From contig CAIIXF020000007.1 of the NCBI GenBank assembly GCA_903813345.2, positions 6,639,730 to 6,703,729 of the forward strand: a stretch of 64,000 bases of DNA. The letters are read 5' to 3'. The notes beneath the pieces are model-generated. The model was not told where the DNA came from. It saw only the letters and a list, made by a program, of their open reading frames with translations, and ran no database searches. Numbering within the stretch: position 1 is the stretch's first letter; each line of letters begins with the position of its first letter. A program made the position numbers and the translations under genes. Source of the DNA: Owenia fusiformis. Taxonomy: Eukaryota > Annelida > Polychaeta > Sabellida > Oweniidae. Shown one piece after another: positions 12,892-25,320 of the stretch.

Positions 12892-14966
12892 TTATTATTA
12901 TTCTTCTTCTTCTTCCTCCTTCCCAGATTTCTCACCAACTAGAAGAGCTTACTTTAAGCTGCTTACATGATTAACTAGGGAATGTATCTGGCTTTCTGGG
13001 AAATGAGGTCAAATTTTTATCTAGGTCAAAGGTCAAGAACTAGGTCAAATCCAGTACTTTGTCACTTTTTCCCATTATCTCGGTCGTCCTTCAATATTTT
13101 TGATCCTGGTTTTTTTCATTGTGTTCCTCATAAAAAAGTAGAAAACCTAGGGTCGATTTAGTTTTTTGGTATCTCAAACCGATTTCGAGATATCAGTGTC
13201 CGAAAACGAGGTCCAAAAAAAATTTCACCGAATCCAATGTCCAGGATATCAGTCTTATGGGAAATCTTCTCAGGATTCCGAATATGAAAACCAAATTTCG
13301 ATCTGACTACCGGTTCAGAAGTTATGGCGTTTTGAAAATTCAAAAATCGCTAAATTTGGTGCCCCATGTTAATTCAATGGGAAAAAATATTTTTTTGAAG
13401 TGTAAAATACGAGATATAGACTAAGCACAGCTAAACATAATGGAAGCCCATAAAAGAAAGGGACCACAAGACCTTCTTTTCATAAAAATTTGGACACCAA
13501 AATGCCTAGGTCAAAATCTAGGTCAAATTCAAAGTTTTTCCTTATTTTTGCGATTCTGACACTACAGATTAATTATATTCTTCGAAAATTTGTGTACATG
13601 TAGCCAAGAGTGTGCTTATAGTGTTAGCCTTTTGCCGTCAGGAAGTATTTTGACCCACTTTTGAGATATGGTGTCCGAAAAGTAGGTCAAACTAAAAAGT
13701 TCTCCAAATTTAACGTATGAGTTATGAATTAAGGGTAGAATTTTCTCAGGAATCCAAATCTGCAAACTAAATTTCAATCCGGCTTTTGGTTTGGAATTTA
13801 TGTCGTTTTGATAGCTCAAAAATCGCTAAATTTGGTGCCTATGTTATGGCAATGGGAAAAAAGATTTTTTTGAAGTGTAAAATACAAGATATAGACTGAG
13901 TACAGCTTAATTTAATGAAAGCCTATTAAAGAAGGGGACCTCTAAGGCTACTTAGCTCCAAAATTTGGACACCAAAATGCCTAGGTCAAAATCTAGGTCA
14001 AATTTATAGTTTTCCCTTATTTTTGCGATTCTGACACTATATTTAAATGATTTGCTTTAAAATTTTGTATACAGGTAGCAAAGAGTATGCTAAAAGTGTT
14101 AGCGTTTTGCCGTCAGAAAGTATTTTGACCCACTTTTGAGATATGGTGTCCAAAAAGTAGGCCAAAGTAAAAAGTTTTCCAAAATTAACGTATGAGTTAT
14201 GAATTAAGGGTAGAATTTTCTCAGAAATCTAGATCTGCAAACCAAATTTCGATCCGACTACTTGTTCTGAAGTTATGGCGTTTTGAGATCTCAAAAATCG
14301 CTAAATTTGGTGCCCCATGTTAAATCAATGGGACCGAATAATTTTTTGAAGTGTAAAAATACGAGATATAGAATGAGTACAGCTAAACATAATGAAAGCC
14401 CATAGAAGAAGGGGACCTCAAAAGCTACTTTCCTTCAAAGTTTGGACACCAAAATACCTAGTTTAAAAAATCTAGGTCAAATTCATAGTTTTTTCTTATT
14501 TTGCGATTCTGACACTACACTTCAATGATATTCTCCGAAATTTTGTATACTTGTAGCAAAAATTGCAATCCGACCCCCGGTTTAGATTCTACGCCATTTT
14601 GAAGTTTGAAATTCGCACTTGCCAGTATTCACGATGCAGATTGATCAAATATACTTTCAAAAATTCCTGCATACCCTACTTTACCTCTCTACCTACTCAG
14701 CTACTTATTTGACTACTTACTCAATTACTTAATTAGTTATTACTTACTTAGCAACTTACTCAGCTACTAACTCAGGTACTTACTCAGCTACTTACTCAGC
14801 TACCTACTCAGCTTTTTACTCAGTTACTTACTCAGCTACTTACTCAACTACTACTAAGGTACTTACTCAGCTAATTACTCAGTTACTTACTCAGCTCTTT
14901 ACTGATCTATCTAGGTAAAATAAATCTGGAGTCTTAAATTGAACTTGTTCAATTTCACAAATCTAG
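12892..14966 (+). mobile_element. Array element 6
   Basis: There is no 5' hairpin. Units begin near 13225, 13703 and 14178. An internal deletion joins TTGTAGCAAA to AATTGCAATCCG at about 14560, removing most of one unit. The ACTCAGCTAC minisatellite and the 3' palindrome at 14936-14955 follow. Element 15 carries the same deletion. Confidence 0.75.
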
Positions 14967-17788
14967 TTATTATTCTTCTTCCTCCTTCCCAGATTTCTCA
15001 CCAACTAGAAGAGCTTACTTTAAGCTGCTTACATGATTAACTAGGGAATGTATCTGGGATGATGGGAAATTAGGTCAAATTTTTATCTAGGTCAAAGGTC
15101 AAGAACTAGGTCAAATCCGGTACTTTGTCACTTTTTCCCATTATCTCGGTCGTCCTTCAATATTTTTGATCCTGGTTTATTTCATTGTGTTCCTCATAAA
15201 AAAGTAGAAAACCTAGGGTCGATTTAGTTTTTTGGTATCTCAAACCGATTTCGAGATATCAGTGTCCGAAAACGAGGTCCAAAACAAATTTCACCGAATC
15301 CAATGTCCGGGATATCAGTCTTATAGGAAATTTTCTCAGGATTCAGAATCTGAAAACCAAATTTCGATCTGACTTCCGGTTCAGAAGTTATGGCGTTTTG
15401 AAAATTCAAAAATCGCTAAATTTGGTGCCCCATGTTAATTCAATGGGAAAAAATATTTTTTTGAAGTGTAAAATACGAGATATAGACAAAGCACAGCTAA
15501 ACATAATGGAAGCCAATAAAAGAAAGGGACCACAAGACCTTCTTTTCATAAAAATTTGGACACCAAAATGCCTAGGTCAAAATCTAGGTCAAATTCAAAG
15601 TTTTAACTTATTTTTGCGATTCTGACACTATACTTTAATGATTTGTTTCCAAATTTTGTAGACAGGTAGCGAAGAGTGTGCTAATAGTGTTAGCCTTTTG
15701 CCGTCAGAAAGTATTTTGACCCACTTTTGAGATATGGTGTCCGAAAAGTAGGTCAAAATAAAAAGTTCTCCAAATTCAACGTATGAGTTGTGAATTAAAG
15801 GTAAAATTTTCTCAGAAATCCGAATCTGCAAACCAAATTTCGATCCGACTACCGGTTCGGAAGTTATGGCGTGTCCAAAAAGTAGGTCAAAATAAAAAAA
15901 ATTCAAAATTTAACGTATATGTTATGAATTAGGGGTAGAATTTTGTCAGGATTCAGAATCTGAAAACCAAATTTCGATCTGACTTCCGGTTCAGAAGTTA
16001 TGGCGTTTTGAAAATTCAAAAATCGCTAAATTTGGTGCCCCATGTTAATTCAATGGGAAAAAATATTTTTTTGAAAGTGTAAAATACGAGATATAGACTA
16101 AGCACAGCTAAACATAATGGAAGCCCATAAAAGAAAGGGACCACAAGACCTTCTTTTCATAAAAATTTGGACACCAAAATGCCTAGGTCAAAATCTAGGT
16201 CAAATTCAAAGTTTTTCCTTAATTTTGCGATTCTGACACTACAGATTATTTATATTCTTCGAAAATTTGTATACATGTAGCCAAGAGTGTGCTAATAGTG
16301 TTAGCCTTTTGCCGTCAGAAAGTATTTTGACCCACTTTTGAGATATGGTGTCCGAAAAGTAGGTCAAACTAAAAAGTTCTCCAAATTTAACGTATGAGTT
16401 ATGAATTAAGGGTAGAATTTTCTCAGGAATCCAAATCTGCAAACCAAATTTAAATCCGACTTTTGGTTTGGAATTAATGTCGTTTTGATAGCTCAAAAAT
16501 CGCTAAATTTGGTGCCCCATGTTATGTTAATGGAAAAAAAGATTTTTTGAAGTGTAAAATACAAGATATAGACTGAGTACAGCTTAATATAATGAAAGCT
16601 ATTAAAGAAGGGGACCTCAAAGGATACTTAGCTCCAAAATTTGGACACCAAAATGCCTAGGTCAAAATCTAGGTCAAATTTATAGTTATCCCTTATTTTT
16701 GCGATTCTGACACTATATTTAAATGATTTGCTTTAAAATGTTGTATACAGGTAGCAAAGAGTATGCTAATAGTGTTAGCGTTTTGCCGTCAGAAAGTATT
16801 TTGACCCACTTTTGAGATATGGTGTCCAAAAAGTAGGCCAAAGTAAAAAGTTTTCCAAATTTAACGTATGAGTTATGAATTAAGGGTAGAATTTTCTCAG
16901 AAATCTAGATCTGCAAACCAAATTTCGGTCCGACTACTTGTTCTGAAGTTATGGCGTTTTGAGATCTCAAAAATCGCTAAATTTGGTGCCCCATGTTAAA
17001 TCAATGGGACCGAATAATTTTTTGAAGTGTAAAAATACGATATAAAGAATGAGTACAGCTAAACATAATGAAAGCCCATAGAAGAAGGGGACCTCAAAAG
17101 CTACTTTCCTTCAAAGTTTGGACACCAAAATACCTAGTTCAAAATCTAGGTCAAATTCATAGTTTTTTTTTATTTTGCGATTCTGACACTACACTTCACT
17201 GATATTCTCCGAAATTTTGTATACTTGTAGCAAAGAGTGTGCTAATAATGTAACATTTTGCCGTCAATAAGTTTTTTGACCCACTTTTGAGATATGGTGT
17301 CCGAAATGTAGGTCAAAATAAAAAATCTCCAATTTTAAAGTATGAGTTATGAATTAGGGGTAGAATTTCCTCAGGAATCCGGATCTGAAATTAAAATTGC
17401 AATCCGACCCCCGGTTTAGATTCTACGCCATTTTGAAGTTTGAAATTCGCACTTGCCAGTATTCACGATGCAGAGTGATCAAATATACTTTCAAAAATTC
17501 CTGCATACCCTACTTTACCTCTCTACCTACTCAGCTACTTATTTGACTACTTACTCAATTACTTTATTAGTTATTACTTACTTAGCAAGTTACTCAGCTA
17601 CTAACTCAGGTACTTACTCAGCTACCTACTCAGCTTTTTACTCAGTTACTTACTCAGCTACTTACTCAACTACTATTAAGGTACTTACTCAGCTAATTAT
17701 TCAGTTACTTACTCAGCTCTTTACTGATCTATCTAGGTCAAATAAATCTGGAGTCTTAAATTGAACTTGTTCAATTTCACAAATCTAG
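14967..17788 (+). mobile_element. Array element 7
   Basis: About five ~475-bp units and one ~133-bp truncated unit are followed by the ACTCAGCTAC minisatellite (17520-17725), the 3' palindrome at 17758-17777 and CTAG at 17785-17788. Confidence 0.75.
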
Positions 17789-19739
17789 TTATTATTAGAC
17801 TCCAGATGAAAATCTGGAGTCTATTGCTTTCGTCAGTTTTCTTTATTATTAGACTCCAGATGAAATCTGGAGTCTATTGTTTTTGCCTGTTTTCTTATTA
17901 TTAGACTCCAGATTGAAAATCTGGAGTCTATTGCTTTTGCCAGTTTTCTTATTATTATTATTATTTTTCTTTCTTTCTTTCTTTCCGTACACGTTTTCTC
18001 AGTAACTAGAAGAACTTACTTTAACCTACTTACATGGCTAACATAGCCCATCAACCTAGTTTCTGGGAAATTAGGTCAAATTTGTATCTAGGTCAAAGGT
18101 CAAGAACTAGGTCAAATTTAGGTCAAATATTCATTCTGTCAATTATCTTCGTTGCTTATTGTCGTTACTCCTTCATCTTTTTTTCATCATGTAGCTTAGA
18201 AAAAAACAAATCGAGAGTGTGCCATCCGTTTTTTGATTACTCTTAGCGATTTTGAGATATGGCGTCCGGAAAGTAGGTCAAACTAAAAAAGTTCTCCAAA
18301 TTTAACATATGAGCTATGGAATAAGGGTAGAATTTCCTCAGGAATCCGAATCTGCAAACTAAATTTCGATCCGACTTCCCGTTTGAAAGTTATGGCGTTT
18401 TGAAATTTCGAGAAAAATCGATCTGATGTTATCCTGATAGAAAGTCAAGGAAAAAAGATTTTTTTGAAGTGTAAAATACGAGAGATAGATTGAGTACAGC
18501 TTAAGATAATGCATTCCTATAAAAGAAGGGGACCTCAAAAGCTACCTAGTTTCAATATTTGGACACCAAAATGCCTAGGTCAAAATCTAGGTCAAATTCA
18601 TAGTTTTTCCTTATTTTTGCGATTCTGGCACTACACTTTTAGGATTTGCTTCAAAATTTTGTATACAGGTAGCAAAGAGTGTGCTAATAGTGTTAGCCTT
18701 TTGCCGTCAGAGAGTATTTTGACCCACTTTTGAGATATGGTGTCCGAAAAGTAGGTCAAAATAAAAAAATCTCCAAATTTAACATATGAGTTATGAATTA
18801 AGAGTAGAATTTTCTCAGGAATCCGAATCTGCAAATCAAATTTCGATCCGACTTCCGGTTTCAAAGTTATGGCGTGTCCGAAAAGTAGGTCAAAATAAAA
18901 ATTCGCCAAATTTAACGTATGAGTTATGAATTAGGGGTAGAATTTTGTCAGGAATCCGAATCTTTAAATCAAATTTCGATCCGACTTCCGATTCGGAAGT
19001 TATGGCGTTTTGAAATTTCGGAAAATTGATCTGATGGTATCCTGATAGAAAGTCAAGGAAAAAAGATTTTTTTGAAGTGTAAAATACGAGATATAGATTG
19101 AGTACAGCTTAAGATAATGAATTCCTATAAAAGAAGGGGACCTCAAATGCTACCTAGTTTCAATATTTGGACACCAAAATGCCTAGGTCAAAATCTAGGT
19201 CAAATTCATAGTTTTTCCTTATTTTTGCGATTCTGGCACTACACTTTTAGGATTTGCTTCAACATTTTGTATACAGGTAGCAAAGAGTGTGCTAATAGTG
19301 AGAGCCTTTTGCCGTCAGAAAGTATTTTGACCCACTTTTGAGATATGGTGTCCGTAAAGTAGGTCAAAATAAAAAGTTCTCATAATTTAACTTATGAGTT
19401 ATGAATTAAGGGTAGAATTTTCTCAGGAATCCAAATCTGCAAACCAAATTTCAATCCGACTTCCGGTCAAAAATTCCTACTTACCTACCTACTTACCTAC
19501 CTACTCGGCTACCTACTTAGCTACCTACTCAGCTACCTACTCAGCTACTTACTCAGCTACCTACTCAGCTACTTACTCAGCTACCTGCTCAACTGCTTAC
19601 TCAGCTACCTACTCAGCTACTTACTCAATTCCTTAATCATCTACTTACTCAGCTTCCTACTCAGTTACTTACTCAGCTCTTTACTCAAGTAAATCAATCT
19701 GGAGTCTTAAATTGAACTTTGTTCAATTTACCAATCTAG
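17789..19739 (+). mobile_element. Array element 8 with three 5' hairpin modules
   Basis: Hairpin modules sit at 17797-17822, 17851-17875 and 17903-17929, each followed by ATTG(C/T)TTT..GTTTTCTT and a TTATT spacer. The body units begin near 18290, 18770, 18903 (short) and 19380. A minisatellite lies at 19480-19680. The 3' palindrome with TTT loop is at 19709-19729. Confidence 0.75.
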
Positions 19740-20990
19740 TTATTATTATTATTAGAATGCCGGTTTCGAAGAAACGGCATTCTATAGTTTTCGCCTTTTT
19801 CTTATTATTATTATTATTAGACTCCAGATGAAATCTGGAGTCTATTGTTTTTGCCTGTTTTCTTATTATTTTTATTATTCTTCTTTTTTCTTCCTCCTAA
19901 CAGATTTTCTCTCCAACTATAACATCTTACTTAATCCAACTTACATGGTTAACTAAACACTGTATCCGGCTTTCTGGGAAATTAGGTCAAATTTTTATCT
20001 AGGTCAAAGGTCAAAAACTAGGTCAAATCTTACATTTTCAACATTCTTCATCATATCTTCGTCAATATTCTTCGTAACTCCTTCATCTTTTTTTCATCGT
20101 GTAGCTTAGAAAAAGGCAAATCAAAGATATGACATCAGAATTTTGATTACTCTTACCGATTTTGAGATATGGCGTCCGGAAAGTAGGTCAGAACAAAAAG
20201 TTCTCCAAATTCAACATGTGAGTTATGAAATAAGTGTTAAATGATCTCAGGAATCCGAATCTGCAAACCAAATTTGGATCGGACTTCCGGTTCAGAAGTT
20301 ATGGCGTTTTGAAAGCTCAGAAATCGCTAAATTTGGTGCCTATGTTAAGTCAATGGGAAAAAAGACTTTTTCGAAGTGTAAAATACAAGATATAGACTGA
20401 GTACAGCTTAACATAATGAATGCTTATAAAAGAAGGGGACCTCAAAAGCTACATAGCTTCAAAATTTGGACACCAAAATGCCTAGGTCAAAATCTAGGTC
20501 AAATTCATAGTTTTTCCTAATTTTACGATTCTGACACTACACTTTAATAATTTACTTCAAAATTTTGTATACAGGTAGCAAAGAGTGTGCTAATAGTGTT
20601 AGCCTTTTGCCGTCAGAAAGTATTTTGACCCACTTTTGAGATATGGTGTCCGAAAAGTAGGTCAGAATAAAAGGTTCTCAAAATTTAACGTATGAGTTAT
20701 GAATTAAGGGTAGAATTTTCTCAGGAATCAGAATCTTTAAACCAAATTTCGATCCAACTTCTGATTAGATAGTTATAGCGGTTTGAAGTCTCGAAAAGTC
20801 GATATGATGATATCCCCATGTTAAGCCAATGGAGTCGAAGATAACATTCTTAAGAGTTGTCTAAATGTCTATATTCTAGCTGACTCAGCTTATTCTGAAT
20901 GACTCAGCTTACAAGTATTTGGATGACTCAGCTTAAAAAAAGTCTGAAATCTGGAGTCTTAAATTGAACTTGTTCAATTTACATGTCTAG
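19740..20990 (+). mobile_element. Array element 9, preceded by a sister-family 5' hairpin
   Basis: A hairpin of different sequence (AGAATGCCG..CGGCATTCT, 19754-19783) comes first. A standard hairpin follows at 19819-19843, then a short body with units near 20207 and 20685. The 3' palindrome is at 20961-20980. Confidence 0.75.
19754..19783 (+). repeat. 5' terminal hairpin module of the sister family
   Basis: AGAATGCCGGTTTC pairs with GAAACGGCATTCT (one bulge). The right arm CGGCATTCT matches the 3' subterminal motif of element 10 at 22028-22036, and not the main family motif. Confidence 0.8.
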
Positions 20991-22071
20991 TTATTATTAT
21001 TATTCCACGCAAGATTTCTCCGCACACACCGACATGTCAGCTAATTAGCATATACCATCAACCTTGACATGTTCCTGGGCTACAGGGAAATGCCTTCATT
21101 TTTTTAATTAGCCCCTCCCTAATTAGCCAAGGTCAAATCGCAAATTTTTACATTTTTGCACGTACAAGGAGTAACCATTTTTATTTTTTACCCAAAATTT
21201 GCATATGCCATCCCTCACAATTGCCATTTCACATATATTCCGGGTTTTAAAATTGGGTGCCCCAAATTTGAAAAATGGGGCACCCCAGTGGGGCAAAATT
21301 TGAAAACTGTGTATCCGATCCCAATTCTGAGCAGATATAAAGAATAGAAGCCCCTGATTCCAAATATGCTTTCGGTTTTGGAATCCGACCTCTGAGTGAC
21401 CTTGAAAAGGTCAACAAGTTCAAAAATCAAAATCGCTCAAATTGATTCCAAATTGGTACCATTGTATTACACTGTACTCGGATAGAGTAAATTAGGTCAC
21501 CATTTTGACCTTGACTTTTGACATTGACCTTCAAATGACCTCAAAGTTGAAAACTAGGATTTTCATTCCAATTCTTTGCAAGTATGAAGTATGGATGTCC
21601 CTGATTCTAAATATGCTTGTGGTTTTGGAATTTGACCTCCGGGTGACCTTGAAAGGTCAAAAAGGTTAAATTGCTAAAATTGCTCAAATTGATTCGAAAT
21701 TGGTACCATTGTATTACACTGTACTAAACTAGAGTAAATTAGGTCAACATTTTGACCTTGACCTTTGACCTTCACCGTAAAATGACGTAAAACTTATTTC
21801 TTGTTTTACCTGTTCAAGGAGCCACTGTAGTTATTTTTTGCATGCCTTACTCTTCCCATTTAACATATCTCTAGGGTTTATAATTTGGGTGATTTTCATT
21901 CCAATTCTTTGCAAGTATGAAGTATGGATGTCCCTGATTCTAAATATGCTTGTGGTTTTGGAATTCGACCTCTGCGTGACCTTGAAAAAGGTCAATTGTG
22001 CACCGAATTTGCTGCTGCGGCGAGGAACGGCATTCTACGAAATCGCCCCCGTGGCGATTTTAAATGTCTAG
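20991..22071 (+). mobile_element. Array element 10, sister family with different ends
   Basis: The body differs from the rest. It holds three related segments (near 21310, 21560 and 21895), each with CCTGATTC, AATATGCTT and GTGACCTTGAAA. A hairpin GGGTGCCCC..GGGGCACCC lies at about 21255-21286. The 3' end has CGGCATTCT (22028-22036), an 8-bp hairpin AAATCGCC..GGCGATTT (22040-22060) and ATGTCTAGTTATT. Only the last bases match the main family. Confidence 0.72.
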
Positions 22072-23779
22072 TTATTCATTCTTTCTTTCTTTCTTTCCGA
22101 ACACTTTTTCTCAGCAACTAGAAGAACTTACTTTAACCTACTTACATGGCTAACATAGCCCATCAACCTAGTTTCTGGGAAATTAGGTCAAATTTTTATC
22201 TAGGTCAAAGGTCAAGAACTAGGTCAAATTTAGGTAAAATCAACATTCTGTCAATTATCTTCGTTGTTACTTGTGGTAACTCCTTCAACTTTTTTTCAAC
22301 ATGTAGCTTAGAAAAAAACAAATCGAGAGTGTGCCATCCGTTTTTTGATAACTCTTAGCGATTTTGAGATATGGCGTCCTGAAAGTAGGTCAAACTAAAA
22401 AAGTTCTCCAAATTTAGCATATGAGCTATGAAATAAAGGTAGAATTTTCTCAGGAATCCGAATCTGCAAACCAAATATCGATCCGACTTCCCGTTCGGAA
22501 GTTATGGCGATTTGAAAGCTCAAAAATTGCTAAATTTGGTGCCCCATGTTAAGTCAATGGGAAAAAAGACTTTTTTTAATTGTAAAATATGATTTATAGA
22601 CAGAGTGTAGCTTAACATAATGAATTCCTATAATAGAAGGGTACCCAAAAGCTACCTAGCTTCAAAATTTGGACACCAAAATCCCAAGGTCAAAATCTAG
22701 GTCAAATTGATAGTTTTTCCTAATTTTTACGATTCTGACACTACACTTAAATGATTTGCTTCTAAATTTTGTATACAGGTAGCAAAGAGTGTGCTAATAA
22801 TGTAAGCCTTTTGCCGTCAGAAAGTATTTTGACCCACTTTTGAGATATGGTGTCCGAAAAGTAGGTCAAAATAAAAAGTTCTCCAAATTTAACATATGAG
22901 CTATAAAACAAGGTTAGAATTTTCTCAGGAATCCGAATCTGCAAACCAAATTTTGATTTAACTCCCAGGTCGGAAGTTATGGCATTTTGAAAGCTCAAAA
23001 ATTGCTAAATTTGGTGCCCATGTTATATCAATAGGGAAAAATATATTTTTGAAGTGTAAAATACCAGGTATAGACTGAGTACAACTCAACATAATGAAAG
23101 TCTATAAAAGAAGGGGACCTCAAAGGCTACCTAGCTTCAAAATGTGGACACCAAAATGCCAAGGTCAAAATCTAGGTCAAATTCATAGCTTTTCCTTATT
23201 TTTGCGATTCTGACATTACACTTTAATAATTTGCTTCAAAATTTTGTATACATGTAACAAAGAGTGTGCTAATAGTGTTAGCCTTTTGCCGTCAGAAAGT
23301 ATTTTGACCCACTTTTGAGATATGCTCCGAAAAGTAGGTCAAAATAAAAAGTTCTCCAAATTTAACTTATGAGATATGAATTAAGGGTAGAATTTTCTAA
23401 GGAATCCAAATCTGCAAATCAACATTCAATCCGACTCCCAGTTTAGATTCTATGCCATTTTAAAATTCACATTTGTTTAAAATTCACATTTGCCAGTATC
23501 CACAATGCAGATCCATCAAATATACTTTCAACCATTCCTACTTACCTACCTACCTACATACCTACTCGGCTACCTACTTAGCTACCTTCTTCTCAGCTAC
23601 CTACTCAGCTACTTACTCAGCTACCTACTCAGCTACTTACTCAGCTACCTTCTCAGCTACCTACTCAGCTACTTACTCAATTACTTAATCATCTACGTAC
23701 TCAGCTTCCTACTCAGCTCTTTACTCAAGTAAATCAATCTGGAGTCTTAAATTGAACTTTGTTCAATTTACCAATCTAG
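22072..23779 (+). mobile_element. Array element 11
   Basis: It starts with TTATTCATTCTTTC and has units near 22405, 22880 and 23352. A minisatellite occupies 23540-23735. The 3' palindrome with TTT loop is at 23749-23769. Confidence 0.75.
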
Positions 23780-25320
23780 TTATTTTTATTAGACTCCAGA
23801 TGAAAATCTGGAGTCTATTGCTTTTGCCAGTTTTCTTTATTATTATTAGACTCCAGATGTCAATCTGGAGTCTATTGTTTTTGCCAGTATTCTTATTATT
23901 CTTCTTATTATTCTGTAGCAGTTTTTTCAATAACTATGAGGTATCCAGTAAGGACCATAATACAGTTTTTCTAGGTTCAGTATCTAGTTGGTGGGAAATT
24001 GGGTCAAATTTTTATCTAGGTCAAAGGTCAAGAACTAGGTCAAATCCAGTACTTTGTCACTTTTTTCGATTTTCTCAGTCGTCCTTTAATATTTTCGATC
24101 CAGGTTTTTTTCATTGTGTTCCTCATAAAAAAGTAGAATAAAGAAAAACGATTTAAATTTTTGATATCTCGAACCGATTTCGAGATATCAGTGTCCGAAA
24201 ACGAGGTCCGAAAAAAAGTTCTCCGAATTCAATGTCCAGGATGTTAGTCTTATAGGAAATTCCCTGGGGATTCCGAATCTGAAAACCAAATCCGGATCGG
24301 ACTTCCGGTTCGGAAGTTATGGCGTTTTGAAAGCTCAAAAATCGCTAAATTTGGTGCCCATGTTAAGTCAATGGGAAAAAAGATTTTTTTGAATTGAAAA
24401 ATACGAAATATAGACTGAGTTCAGCTTCATATAATCAAAGCCTTTAAAAGAAGGGGACCTCAATAGCCACATAGCATCAAAATTTGGACACCAAAATGCC
24501 TAGGTCAAAATCTAGGTCAAATTCAAAGTTTTTTCTTATTTTTGCGATTCTGACACTAAACTTTAATTAAATTCTTCGAAATTGTGTATACATGTGGCCA
24601 AGAGTGTGCTAATAGCGTTAGCCTTTTGCCGTCAGAAAGTATTTTGACCCACCTTTGAGATATGGTGTCAGAAAAGTAGGTCAAAATAAAAAATTCTCCA
24701 AATTCGACGTTTGAGTTATGAATTAAGAATAGAATTTTCTCAGAAATCCGAATCTGCAAACCAAATTTCGATCCGACTTCCGGTTCCGAAGTTATGGCGT
24801 GTCCAAAAAGAAGGTCAAAATAAAAATTCGCCAAATTTAACGTATGAGTTATGAATTAGGGGTAGAATTTTGTCAGGAATCCGAATCTTTAAATCAAATT
24901 TAGATCCGACTTTCGGTTTGGAAGTTATGGCGTTTTGAAATTTCGGAAAATCGATCTGATGGTATCCTGATAGAAAGTCAAGAGTAGAGAAGAAAATATT
25001 GAAAAATTCATCCATCCTTCATATCTGATCCTATCCTATCCTATCCTTCCTATCATTCCTTGGTATCCTTTCCTTCCTATCCTTCCTATCCTCTCCTATC
25101 ATATCCTTTCTTCCTATTCTGTTCTATCCTATCCTTCTTTCTTATTCTATCCTATTGTTCCTCCCCATTCTATCCTATCCTACCTTCCTATTTTATCCAT
25201 CCATCTTATTCTGGATGACTCAGCTTATTCTGGATGACTCGGCTTATTTTAGATGACTGGGCTTAAAAAAGTCTAGATCTGGAGTCTGAAATTGAACTTC
25301 GTTCAATTTCCAAAGTCTAG
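23780..25320 (+). mobile_element. Array element 12 with pyrimidine-rich tail
   Basis: Two hairpin modules (23791-23816 and 23848-23873) precede units near 24220, 24700 and 24834. The CCTAT-like pyrimidine tract is at 25010-25205 and the TTC-loop 3' palindrome at 25289-25309. It is the same subtype as element 5. Confidence 0.75.

Noticed and set aside
16239-16496. Recurrent ~60-92 codon open frames on the minus strand across the array (sharing FSDTISQKWVKILSDGKRLT-like text)
   Set aside because: They recur because the ~475-bp unit recurs. Several copies lose the frame, start points shift, differences between copies often change the amino acid, and no family is recognised. I treat them as fortuitous.
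17453-17764. Open frame rich in Ser/Thr/Tyr repeats (TYSATYSA) over the minisatellite
   Set aside because: The 10-bp ACTCAGCTAC-type repeat produces repetitive peptides in any open frame. No start context, splice signals or conservation support it.
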